From Clostridia bacterium (GTDB lineage: Bacteria; Bacillota; Clostridia; Oscillospirales; Oscillospiraceae), in contig JAGKTU010000046.1 in assembly GCA_021153265.1 (NCBI GenBank), positions 1-16,706 of the forward strand: 16,706 bases of DNA. The letters are read 5' to 3'. The notes under the pieces were generated by a model, which was not told where the DNA came from, made no database searches, and saw only the letters and a list, made by a program, of their open reading frames with translations. How positions within the stretch are numbered: the stretch's first letter is position 1; each line of letters starts with the position of its first letter. Of the stretch, positions 5,968 through 13,060 are shown piece after piece. The position numbers and the translations under genes were made by a program.

Positions 5968-8346
5968 ATGTCTGAATTATATGAAAAATCGCTGCTGAAG
6001 CTGGAGTTGGATCTGGTTTTGCAGCAGCTGGCGGAGTGCGCCGGCAGCGCCGGCGGCAAGGAGGCTTGTCTGAGGGTGCGCCCCAGCTCCGATCTGGAAG
6101 ATGTGGAGCTGATGCTGCAGCAGACAACTGCAGCTTCTGACCTCTGCACGAGAAAGGGTAACCCCATCTTTGGGGATGTGACCGATGTATCCGCTTCGCT
6201 GGAGCGGGCAGACCGGGGCGGCAGCCTGCAGCCCATTGAGCTGCTGCGGATCGCAGGTGTTCTGCGCTGCGCCCGGAACATCAAGGGTTATGTGTCCGAG
6301 GATGAGCAGTCCACGGTGCTGGATGGGCTCTTTGCGGCGCTGACGCCCAATAAGTATCTGGAAGATAAGATTTTTGGCGCAATTCTGAGCGAGGAAGAGA
6401 TCGCAGACAATGCATCTCCTGCTCTGGCGGATATTCGCCGCCATATGCGGATCCAATCCGCCAAGATTCGGGACAGCCTGCAGAAGGTGATTTCGTCGCC
6501 GGCGTACTCCAAGTTCTTACGGGAGCCCATCATCACCATCCGGGGTGGACGGTATGTGGTGCCGGTTAAGAGTGAGTGCAGGGGAGATGTGCCTGGTCTG
6601 GTGCATGATGTGTCGGCTACCGGTTCGACCTTCTTTATTGAGCCCATGTCTGCTGTGAACGCCAACAATGCGCTGCGTGAACTGGAGCTGAAGGAGAAAA
6701 AGGAGATCGAGCGGATTTTGGCGGAGCTTTCCGCTGAGGCAGCGGCACATCGGGATGACATCAATCTGGATTACGCTATGCTGGTGCAGCTGGACGTGAT
6801 CTTTGCCAAGGCGAAGCTGGCCTATCGGATGCGGGCATGGGCGCCCATCATGAACGATCAGGGTAAGGTGGAACTGCGAAACGCCCGGCATCCGCTGATC
6901 GACCCTAAAAAAGTGGTGCCGATTTCGGTGCGGCTGGGCTCGGATTTTGACACCATGATCATCACCGGCCCCAATACCGGCGGCAAGACGGTTACTTTGA
7001 AAACCATCGGTCTGCTGACACTGATGGCGGAGTGCGGTCTGCATGTTCCTGCCGGGGATGGCAGCATTTTGTCCACATTTGACGCGATTTTGGCGGATAT
7101 TGGCGACGAACAGTCCATCGCTCAGAGCCTGTCCACTTTCTCCAGCCACATGAAGACCATTGTGGATGTGGTGGATCAGTGTGACGACCGGACGCTGGTG
7201 CTGTTTGACGAGCTCGGTGCAGGCACTGACCCGGCGGAGGGTGCGGCATTGGCTATGGCCATCATTGAATTCTGCCGTAACATGCAAAGCCGGGTGGTGG
7301 CGACCACCCACTACGCCGAACTTAAGCTCTACGCCATGCGAACCAAGGGCGTTATCAATGCGTCCTGTGAGTTTGACGTGGAGAGCCTGCGGCCGACCTA
7401 TAAGCTGCTGATTGGCATTCCCGGAAAGTCCAATGCCTTTGCCATCTCCCGGAAATTGGGTCTTTCGGAGGATATTCTGAAAGAAGCTGACGATCTGGTG
7501 GGCAAGAGCGATAAGGACTTTGAGGATGTATTGTCCCAGCTGGAGCAGCAGCGGCAGCAGATGGAAGCCGCACGTGTGGAAGCAGAGCGTTTGAAGCGCG
7601 AAACCGAAAAAATCAAGCAACAGAGCGAGCAGTTCAGCATCCAGCTCCAGAAGGAGAAGGACAAGGCTATGGAGGCCGCTCGTCGGGAGGCTCAGAAGAT
7701 CATTGAGGATGCCCGGTTTACGGCAAATGCGGCATCCGAAGAGCTGAAGGCTCTGAGAAAGCAATTGCAGGATAGTGCGGATGCTTCCAATATCAATCAG
7801 CGGCAGGCGGAAGTACGCCGCTCCCTGAATGAGATGGAGGAGAAGATTCGCGCTTCCCAGCCCAAGACCGAGCGTCCGCAGCCCAAACGTGGCGTGATGG
7901 TGGGCGATACGGTGGAACTGTTGAAGCTGGGCACCAAGGCCAGTGTTCTTGCTATCAACAAGGACGGCACCTATCAGCTCCAGGCGGGTATTCTGAAACT
8001 CAATGCCAAGGCGGATGAGATCTATCTGCTGGAAAACGAAAATCCCTACAAGGCCAAGGGAGGACGTCCTGCCCATTCTGGTCGGGAGATGAAGATGACC
8101 GCCATGTCCAGTGAAGTGGATCTGAGAGGTATGGACACCGTTGAGGCGCTGTGCGTGCTGGACAACTATTTGGATGCCGCCATGCGCGCCAATCTTCCGT
8201 CTGTACGCATTATCCATGGTAAGGGCACCGGCGCGCTCCGCGCTGCAGTGCAGCAATCGCTGAAGCGGAATAAGTTTGTTAAGAAATACCGCCTTGGCGT
8301 TTACGGTGAAGGCGAGGATGGCGTTACCATCGCTGAATTTGGCTAA
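5968..8346 (+). CDS. mutS2: endonuclease MutS2 / ribosome rescue factor RqcU
   Basis: A 792-residue MutS2. The order is an N-terminal helical core, the ABC-type ATPase with Walker A GPNTGGKT at about 334-341 and Walker B LVLFDE ending near D414-E415 (followed by LGAGTDPAEG), a long charged coiled coil at about 505-615 rich in E, Q, K and R, a KOW-like linker, and a C-terminal Smr domain from about 717 with VDLRG and HGKGTG (about 750-755). The family suppresses homologous recombination or, in Bacillus, splits collided ribosomes. The mismatch-binding domain I of MutS is absent, as expected. The ATG at 5968 is chosen because TAGGAG lies seven bases upstream; an in-frame ATG at 5944 overlapping recO has no such site. 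No clear terminator follows. Confidence 0.95.
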   Translation: MSELYEKSLLKLELDLVLQQLAECAGSAGGKEACLRVRPSSDLEDVELMLQQTTAASDLCTRKGNPIFGDVTDVSASLERADRGGSLQPIELLRIAGVLRCARNIKGYVSEDEQSTVLDGLFAALTPNKYLEDKIFGAILSEEEIADNASPALADIRRHMRIQSAKIRDSLQKVISSPAYSKFLREPIITIRGGRYVVPVKSECRGDVPGLVHDVSATGSTFFIEPMSAVNANNALRELELKEKKEIERILAELSAEAAAHRDDINLDYAMLVQLDVIFAKAKLAYRMRAWAPIMNDQGKVELRNARHPLIDPKKVVPISVRLGSDFDTMIITGPNTGGKTVTLKTIGLLTLMAECGLHVPAGDGSILSTFDAILADIGDEQSIAQSLSTFSSHMKTIVDVVDQCDDRTLVLFDELGAGTDPAEGAALAMAIIEFCRNMQSRVVATTHYAELKLYAMRTKGVINASCEFDVESLRPTYKLLIGIPGKSNAFAISRKLGLSEDILKEADDLVGKSDKDFEDVLSQLEQQRQQMEAARVEAERLKRETEKIKQQSEQFSIQLQKEKDKAMEAARREAQKIIEDARFTANAASEELKALRKQLQDSADASNINQRQAEVRRSLNEMEEKIRASQPKTERPQPKRGVMVGDTVELLKLGTKASVLAINKDGTYQLQAGILKLNAKADEIYLLENENPYKAKGGRPAHSGREMKMTAMSSEVDLRGMDTVEALCVLDNYLDAAMRANLPSVRIIHGKGTGALRAAVQQSLKRNKFVKKYRLGVYGEGEDGVTIAEFG

Positions 8347-8404
8347 GTATGTGTGCTTATGAAAAGCCATCTGCGGAATTATGTGAAAAAGCGATGGAAT
8401 TTGG

Positions 8405-8432
8405 TTGACTTTTTCGGCGAAAATGTTATGAT
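8405..8432 (+). promoter_or_regulatory. extended -10 sigma-A promoter for the HPr-like gene
   Basis: TTGACT (8405-8410), 16 bases, then TATGAT (8427-8432), with TG one base before the -10 (8424-8425). Both boxes match the consensus at five of six positions. Transcription would start near 8439, just before the inverted repeat at 8443. Confidence 0.8.
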
Positions 8433-8442
8433 ATACGCATAC

Positions 8443-8468
8443 CGTTGCAACCGTGCCCGGTTGCAACG
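8443..8468 (+). repeat. perfect 11-base inverted repeat in the HPr leader (operator or 5' hairpin)
   Basis: CGTTGCAACCG (8443-8453), four-base spacer TGCC, then CGGTTGCAACG (8458-8468) form perfect 11-base arms. Each arm contains GTTGCAAC, which is itself an eight-base palindrome, so there are two identical palindromes 14 bases apart as well as one large one. It begins a few bases after the predicted transcript start and ends two bases before the AAAGGAG site at 8470. As RNA it would be a stable 5' stem; as DNA it has the form of a dimer-pair operator. There is no T-run, so it is not a terminator. Confidence 0.7.
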
Positions 8469-8485
8469 CAAAGGAGTGTTGTTTT

Positions 8486-8746
8486 ATGTTCAATAAGGAA
8501 GTAGTGGTTCGTTGTGAGTCCGGCCTGCACAACAAACAAGCTACATATTTCGTTCAGAAGGCCAATGAGTTCGAGAGCGTGATCTACTTGGAGTGCGGTA
8601 GCCGCAAGATGAACGCCAAGAGTCTGCTGGGTATCATGTCTCTGGGTGTTGTGACCGGGACTACTGTTATGTTGACGGCTATGGGACCCGATGCGGAAGC
8701 TGCCGTGAATGCTCTGGAAGCCCTGCTGAACCGGGACGTTTATTGA
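8486..8746 (+). CDS. HPr-family phosphocarrier-like protein with altered active-site loop
   Basis: An 86-residue protein that aligns without gaps to HPr: the histidine phosphorylated by enzyme I falls exactly at H15, and the regulatory serine at S46 (KSLLGIMSLG). The loop after the histidine is HNKQA instead of the usual HARPA, so Arg17, which normally contacts the phosphate, is Lys, and Pro18 is Gln. It is thus unlike Bacillus Crh, which lost the histidine but kept the rest. It may be a regulatory, Crh-like HPr rather than a general sugar-transport carrier. The start is ATG 8486, with AAAGGAG ten bases before; an earlier in-frame ATG at 8453 lies within the inverted repeat. The gene has its own promoter and terminator. 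Clostridial uvrC often neighbours the hprK-whiA-HPr cluster, which fits this location. Confidence 0.88.
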   Translation: MFNKEVVVRCESGLHNKQATYFVQKANEFESVIYLECGSRKMNAKSLLGIMSLGVVTGTTVMLTAMGPDAEAAVNALEALLNRDVY

Positions 8747-8763
8747 TTTGGTTTTGAATTAGA

Positions 8764-8804
8764 CCGCCCCAATGCCGAAGATAGCATTGGGGCGGCTCTT
8801 TTTT
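8764..8804 (+). terminator. intrinsic terminator after the HPr-like gene
   Basis: CCGCCCCAATGC (8764-8775), eight-base loop, GCATTGGGGCGG (8784-8795): a perfect 12-base GC-rich stem, followed by CTC and six T (8799-8804). The uvrC ribosome binding site begins directly after the T-run. Confidence 0.93.
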
Positions 8805-8816
8805 AGGTGAGGTATT

Positions 8817-10640
8817 ATGACCTTTGAAGAACTGAAGGAGAAAGCTTTGAGCCTGCCCTACGCGCCGGGTGTGTATATCATGCGCAGCAAAGATGATAAG
8901 GTCATCTATGTGGGTAAGGCGAAAAAACTGAAAAATCGGGTCAGCCAGTATTTTCAGGATACGGCATCCCACACTCCCAAGACCCGGATCATGGTGAGTA
9001 AAATTCATCACTTTGACGTGATTGTGGCAGCCTCGGAGTTTGAGGCACTGGTTCTGGAATGCTCGCTGATCAAACGGTACAGTCCAAAGTACAACATTCT
9101 GCTGAAAGATGACAAGGGGTATCCCTATCTGCGGCTGAATATGAAGGAGATCTATCCCCAAATCACCTTGGTAAGTAAAATGGCTGATGATGGGGCAGAG
9201 TATTTTGGACCCTACGGCGGCCGGTCGGTGACGCATGATGTGATGGAGGCTATTCGTCTGACCCTCAAGCTGCCCGGGTGCCGGAAGGAATTTCCCAGAG
9301 ATGTGGGAAAAGACCGCCCCTGCTTAAACTACCACATGAATCAGTGCGCCGGATGGTGTCAGGTGGGGAAAAGCTGCTCGGAGTATCGTCTGATCATGGA
9401 GCAGGCCAGACAACTTCTGAAGGGGAATTATAAGGAAGTGGCTGCTGAAATTAAGGAGCAGATGCTCCGTGCTGCGGACAATTTGGAATTTGAATTGGCG
9501 GCGAGCCTTCGTGACCGGCTGAATGCGGTGGAGGCTCTGGGGCAGAAACAGCTCGTTACGGCTGGTACATTGGCGGACACCGATGTGGTGGGCTACGGCG
9601 AAAGCGAAAGCAAGGCTTGTTTTGCGGTGCTCCACTTCTCCGGCGGAAATCTGCTGGACAAGGATTACGAAGTGTTTGCCAGACCGGATGACAAGGCGGA
9701 AGCTGTGTCCAGTCTGCTGAAGCAGTATTATTTGAGCCGCGGTTTTTCACCGAAGTATGTGCTGCTTCCCTTTGATCTGGAGGACGGCGACCTGTTCGCG
9801 GAATTGATGTCGCAGCAATCCGGCAGAAGACCAAAACTGAGAGTCCCGCAAAGGGGCGACAACGCCAGATTGGTAGAGCTGGCAAACAAGAATGCCTTTG
9901 AGGAGGCGCAGCGACTGACGGACAAGGAAGAGCGTGTCAGCGCAACGCTGGAACTCTTGGGAAAAATGCTGGCTATGGATCCGCCAAAACGGATAGAATC
10001 TTTTGATATCTCCAATATTGCGGGTACGGATATTGTGGCAAGCATGGTGGTTTTTCAGGACGGAAAATCGAAAAAAAGTGAGTATAAGCGGTTTAAGATC
10101 GAAGGGTTGTCCGATCAGGATGACTATGCATCCATGCATCAGGTGGTGACCCGGCGGTTTCGGCACTATCAGACAGGGGACAAGGGATTTGAAGATGCGC
10201 CGGACCTTCTGCTGATCGACGGCGGTATCCAGCATGCCAATGTGGCACTGGACGCGCTGAAAGAGATGGGTTTGCACTTCCCGGTGTTCGGTATGGTCAA
10301 GAATGACCGGCACCGCACACGGGCACTGGTGACGCCAGAGGGACAGGAGATCCGGATCGATAACAATCAGGCGGTCTTTTCCCTGATCGGCAACATTCAG
10401 GAAGAAACACACCGCTTTGCTATAACCTACCACAGGACCCTTAGAAGCAAGCGGCTGCGGTACTCGGAATTGGATGATATTCCGGGCATCGGACCGAAGA
10501 GAAAACAGGAACTGCTGAAGCAGTTTAAATCGCTGGCAGCCATCGGCCAAGCAACGCTTCAGGAATTGGAGCGAATGCTGCCGAGAGATGCTGCTGCAGC
10601 GGTATACCACCACTTCCACAAGGAGGGGGAAGAAACATGA
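8817..10640 (+). CDS. uvrC: UvrABC excinuclease subunit C
   Basis: A 607-residue UvrC, which makes both incisions in nucleotide excision repair. The GIY-YIG nuclease is at the N-terminus (GVY at 18-20, YVG at 31-33, catalytic E77). Four cysteines, C155, C169, C177 and C181, match the iron-sulfur cluster site known in E. coli UvrC. The UvrB-binding UVR motif is at about 205-240, the RNase H-like nuclease domain in the middle to C-terminal part (FDISNIAGTD and LLIDGG), and a helix-hairpin-helix at the end (DIPGIGPKRKQELL). The start follows AGGTGAGG and lies only 12 bases after the HPr terminator T-run, which leaves no room for its own promoter. The stop overlaps the rsmD start as ATGA. Confidence 0.97.
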   Translation: MTFEELKEKALSLPYAPGVYIMRSKDDKVIYVGKAKKLKNRVSQYFQDTASHTPKTRIMVSKIHHFDVIVAASEFEALVLECSLIKRYSPKYNILLKDDKGYPYLRLNMKEIYPQITLVSKMADDGAEYFGPYGGRSVTHDVMEAIRLTLKLPGCRKEFPRDVGKDRPCLNYHMNQCAGWCQVGKSCSEYRLIMEQARQLLKGNYKEVAAEIKEQMLRAADNLEFELAASLRDRLNAVEALGQKQLVTAGTLADTDVVGYGESESKACFAVLHFSGGNLLDKDYEVFARPDDKAEAVSSLLKQYYLSRGFSPKYVLLPFDLEDGDLFAELMSQQSGRRPKLRVPQRGDNARLVELANKNAFEEAQRLTDKEERVSATLELLGKMLAMDPPKRIESFDISNIAGTDIVASMVVFQDGKSKKSEYKRFKIEGLSDQDDYASMHQVVTRRFRHYQTGDKGFEDAPDLLLIDGGIQHANVALDALKEMGLHFPVFGMVKNDRHRTRALVTPEGQEIRIDNNQAVFSLIGNIQEETHRFAITYHRTLRSKRLRYSELDDIPGIGPKRKQELLKQFKSLAAIGQATLQELERMLPRDAAAAVYHHFHKEGEET

Positions 10641-11179
10641 GAGTGATTACAGGAACAGCCCGGGGCGTTCAGTTAAAGACTCCGGATGGGATGACTACAC
10701 GGCCTACCGCAGACCGGGTGAAGGAAGCGCTTTTTAGCATTATTCAGTTTGAGATCCCCGGTGCAAGGGTGCTGGATCTGTTCGGAGGAACAGGTCAGCT
10801 TGGTATCGAGGCACTGAGCCGTGGCGCAAAAAGCGCAGTGTTTGTGGATGCGGGAGAGCCTGCCTGCAGGCTGATCCGGGAGAATCTAAAACGCACCAGA
10901 TTGGAACAGCAGGGAAGCGTAGTTCGCAGCGACTATCTGCAATATTTGAATCGATGCCGGGAGCAATTCGATATTATTCTGCTGGATCCTCCGTATGCGG
11001 AAGTTTTTTTGGAAAATGCCCTGAAATGCATTACGGAAATTGACATTTTGCAATCTGGTGGTATAATAGTTGCAGAACGCCCGTTGGGGAAGGAATTGCC
11101 ATGGAATTTTGAAGGGTTTACTCGCTCAAAAGACTACAAATACGGCAAAACCTTACTCACAATTTACCGCAAGAACTGA
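10637..11179 (+). CDS. rsmD: 16S rRNA (guanine966-N2)-methyltransferase RsmD
   Basis: A 180-residue class I methyltransferase of the RsmD family, which methylates G966 (E. coli numbering) of 16S rRNA. The SAM-binding motif LDLFGGTGQLG is at 46-56, the catalytic DPPY at 117-120, and the start MRVITGTARG is typical. TRPTADRVKEALFSII (21-36) is the family signature. It starts inside the uvrC stop (ATGA overlap), with GGAGGGGG upstream at the uvrC end, and is followed by coaD after 16 bases. The rsmD-coaD pairing is common in Firmicutes. All motifs are intact. Confidence 0.95.
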   Translation: MRVITGTARGVQLKTPDGMTTRPTADRVKEALFSIIQFEIPGARVLDLFGGTGQLGIEALSRGAKSAVFVDAGEPACRLIRENLKRTRLEQQGSVVRSDYLQYLNRCREQFDIILLDPPYAEVFLENALKCITEIDILQSGGIIVAERPLGKELPWNFEGFTRSKDYKYGKTLLTIYRKN

Positions 11180-11195
11180 CTGGAGCTGGTAAAGC

Positions 11196-11693
11196 ATGAA
11201 AACGGCCATTTACCCGGGCAGCTTTGATCCGGTGACCACCGGACATTTGAATATCATCCGCAGAGCGGCGAAAATCTTTGATAAGCTGATCGTGTGCGTC
11301 ATGGTCAATGTGGGCAAAAACCCCATGTTCTCTCTCGAGGAACGCGTTGATTTGATTAGGATGGTCACGAAGGATCTTCCCAATGTGGAAGTGGACGGCT
11401 CGGATATGCTGCTGGCGGAATATGCCAAGACCATTGGAAACTGTGTTATTGTCAAGGGACTGCGGGCAGGCTCGGACTTTGAGAACGAGTTCCAGATGGC
11501 GATGATCAACCACAAAATCAATCCGGATTTGGACACCATGTTCCTGACCGCGGAGCATCAGTATACCTACCTCAGCTCCAGCATGGTCAAGGAACTTGGA
11601 CGATATCAGGTGGAGTTGTCCGATTTTCTGCCTGAGCAGATCATTCCGATTGTCCAGCAGCGGATTCGGACAACTATTCAAGGAGGAAAATAA
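11196..11693 (+). CDS. coaD: phosphopantetheine adenylyltransferase CoaD
   Basis: A 165-residue nucleotidyltransferase that makes dephospho-CoA from 4'-phosphopantetheine and ATP, the fourth step of coenzyme A synthesis from pantothenate. YPGSFDPVTTGH (6-17) contains the TxGH nucleotide-binding motif; KGLRAGSDFENE (87-98) and YLSSSMVKEL (125-134, equivalent to the ISSTxIR-like loop) are also present. The start follows GGAG ten bases upstream. It overlaps nothing and is followed after two bases by the coiled-coil gene, whose ribosome binding site lies within the coaD end. In Bacillus, ylbJ comes next; here it does not. Confidence 0.96.
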   Translation: MKTAIYPGSFDPVTTGHLNIIRRAAKIFDKLIVCVMVNVGKNPMFSLEERVDLIRMVTKDLPNVEVDGSDMLLAEYAKTIGNCVIVKGLRAGSDFENEFQMAMINHKINPDLDTMFLTAEHQYTYLSSSMVKELGRYQVELSDFLPEQIIPIVQQRIRTTIQGGK

Positions 11694-11695
11694 AT

Positions 11696-12199
11696 ATGAA
11701 CACGCGTAATACCGAAGATATCATTGGTTCTCTGTATGATCTGATTCAGGACGCACGCTCCATGCCTCTGGCTTCCGATAAGTGCATCATTGAGCGTGAC
11801 CTGGCTCTGGATATGCTGGACGAGATCATTGCACAGCTCCCCGGTGAGCTGAAGCAGTCCCGTACCATCGTGGAATCCCGTAATGAGCTGATCAGCCAGG
11901 CTCGCCGTGAGGCTGAGGCTATCATCCGTCAGGCACAGGAGCAGGCTAAGGAACTGGTGACCAAAGAGGCTATCTACAACGAGGCTAAGCGCCGCTCTGA
12001 GGAAATCGCGGTGCAGACGCAGAATCGTGTTGTGCAGATCCAGAAGGCTGGCAACAGCTATATGGATGAGTCCCTGCGCCAGACTGAGGAAGTCATTGCC
12101 AAGGCTCTGAATGAGGTTCGGGAGACCCGGATGAAGTTCCGCAGCATTACCGAGGCACAGGAGCAGCGCAAGGCTGTCAATGTGGACGTGCAGATCTGA
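11696..12199 (+). CDS. coiled-coil protein of unknown function (coaD-linked)
   Basis: A 167-residue soluble protein with no signal peptide or membrane helix. It is mostly helical: residues about 55-150 form a long charged stretch rich in Q, E, A and R, with AxREAEAIIRQAQEQAKEL in the middle, a pattern like the stalk subunits of ATP synthases (b or E/H type) and DivIVA-like proteins. Such similarity is usual for any coiled coil and does not show function. Proteins like this following coaD in Clostridia are often labelled ATPase, but I see no P-loop here, so I would not use that label. AAGGAGG lies nine bases before the ATG. Codon use is strongly biased, suggesting good expression. A terminator follows at once, making it the last gene of the uvrC operon. 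Confidence 0.8.
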   Translation: MNTRNTEDIIGSLYDLIQDARSMPLASDKCIIERDLALDMLDEIIAQLPGELKQSRTIVESRNELISQARREAEAIIRQAQEQAKELVTKEAIYNEAKRRSEEIAVQTQNRVVQIQKAGNSYMDESLRQTEEVIAKALNEVRETRMKFRSITEAQEQRKAVNVDVQI

Positions 12200-12213
12200 T
12201 CTTAATAATCCCG

Positions 12214-12249
12214 CCGGGACAGGTGCTATGCCTGTCCCGGTTCTTTTTT
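12214..12249 (+). terminator. intrinsic terminator of the uvrC-rsmD-coaD operon
   Basis: CCGGGACAGG (12214-12223), seven-base loop, CCTGTCCCGG (12231-12240), then TTCTTTTTT. Perfect ten-base stem with a T-run. Confidence 0.93.
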
Positions 12250-12289
12250 GCTCGCTGCATAATAGGATGTAGCGAAAGGGGAGAGCGGG

Positions 12290-12718
12290 ATGGTTACTAA
12301 AAACAAGGCAACAGGTCGGGCGAGTTCGCTGCCGGGGGGCTTAGCATGGGGTGCTGCAGTGAGTTTGGGATTGACACTGATGGGTTCGGCGCTGGTGGCA
12401 TTCCTGGTAGACAGGGGGACAATGGGTGTGGACGGAATTGGATATGGCGCGATGGTGATCCTTGTGATCAGTTCTCTGGGCGGTGCGTGGGTGGCATGGA
12501 AAAAGATCAAACGGCTGCGGCTGCAGGTGTGTCTGATCAGCGGGGGTATATACTATTTCATGCTGCTTGGGATGACGATTCTGTTCTTCGGAGGACAATT
12601 CTGTGGAATGGGTGTGACGGCACTGATGGTGGCGTGTGGAAGTATTTTGCCGATTTTAGGCGGATTTTCCAAGGGTAGGGGAGGGAAACACCGATATCTG
12701 AGAGGCGTTTCTCGTTAA
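12290..12718 (+). CDS. TIGR04086-type small membrane protein
   Basis: A 142-residue membrane protein with four predicted helices at about 17-40, 50-70, 79-100 and 107-125, a short basic N-terminus and a basic C-terminus (GRGGKHRYLRG). The size, the glycine-rich helix starts, and the layout agree with the TIGR04086/YrzE-like family of small Firmicutes membrane proteins; this is pattern recognition, not a match I could test. Function is unknown. The start ATG follows AAAGGGGAG. It lies 40 bases after the previous terminator; I see no convincing complete promoter in that gap. Just after the stop is a long inverted repeat. Confidence 0.75.
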   Translation: MVTKNKATGRASSLPGGLAWGAAVSLGLTLMGSALVAFLVDRGTMGVDGIGYGAMVILVISSLGGAWVAWKKIKRLRLQVCLISGGIYYFMLLGMTILFFGGQFCGMGVTALMVACGSILPILGGFSKGRGGKHRYLRGVSR

Positions 12719-12731
12719 GTTGTACAAAAAC

Positions 12732-12764
12732 GCGCAACAGGTAAATAATGTTTACCTGTTGCGC
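12732..12764 (-). repeat. perfect 14-base inverted repeat; terminator-like on the minus strand
   Basis: GCGCAACAGGTAAA (12732-12745), loop TAATG, TTTACCTGTTGCGC (12751-12764). On the plus strand it is followed by CGGGGG with no T-run; on the minus strand it is followed by GTTTTTG. It would therefore work best as a terminator for leftward transcription, although both neighbouring genes read rightward. It may still protect the 3' end of the upstream mRNA or act as an operator. Confidence 0.65.
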
Positions 12765-12892
12765 CGGGGGTGCAAGAAAAATTGCAAGGCTACATTTTGT
12801 GTCAGCAAAAAAACCGAAGCCCAAGATGTGCCAAAATGGCTTATTTATTCGGAATTTTAGGCGGCACAGTTAACTCGGTTTACATAACGATG

Positions 12893-12921
12893 TTGACATA
12901 AAAGTTAGCATAATTTACAAA
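12893..12921 (+). promoter_or_regulatory. possible sigma-A promoter (upstream of two)
   Basis: Perfect -35 TTGACA (12893-12898), 17 bases, then TACAAA (12916-12921), which matches the -10 at four of six positions. It lies in A/T-rich sequence and reads toward the membrane protein gene and xerD. Confidence 0.35.
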
Positions 12922-12945
12922 AATACCTAAAACAGCTAAAAATGC

Positions 12946-12974
12946 TTGAAATTACCGGGATTTTGGAGTATAGT
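12946..12974 (+). promoter_or_regulatory. sigma-A promoter for the membrane protein-xerD pair
   Basis: TTGAAA (12946-12951), 17 bases, TATAGT (12969-12974); each box matches the consensus at five of six positions. Transcription would start near 12981, leaving a leader of about 80 bases. Confidence 0.65.
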
Positions 12975-13003
12975 ATGGATGTAACGAAAAACTGGGTGTT
13001 TTT

Positions 13004-13060
13004 ATGCCCGTGCCAAACTTTGCTCCAAAGATCGTATTTACTGTCTGGGAGGGCGAATGA
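13004..13060 (+). CDS. possible 18-residue leader peptide
   Basis: ATG at 13004 opens MPVPNFAPKIVFTVWEGE and stops at TGA 13058-13060. The stop overlaps an ATG at 13057 (ATGA), so it could couple translation to the downstream gene. Only a weak GGGTG site precedes it. There is no run of one amino acid that would suggest attenuation. It could easily be chance. Confidence 0.2.
   Translation: MPVPNFAPKIVFTVWEGE

Noticed and set aside
6517..8535. Very long open frame (672 codons) on the minus strand across mutS2
   Set aside because: It lies fully antisense to mutS2 and the HPr gene, its protein is rich in H, Q and L with no recognisable motif, and the plus-strand genes have all their catalytic motifs. 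It follows from biased codon use on the other strand.
12749..12874. 41-codon frame starting in the hairpin loop
   Set aside because: The start and ribosome binding site would be locked in the 14-base hairpin, and the peptide shows no domain or conserved pattern.
12877..12904. dif-like site upstream of xerD
   Set aside because: GGTTTACATAA resembles one arm of the Firmicutes dif site as I remember it, but the second arm does not match, so this is probably A/T-rich promoter sequence. A genome-wide dif search and the GC-skew turning point would settle it.
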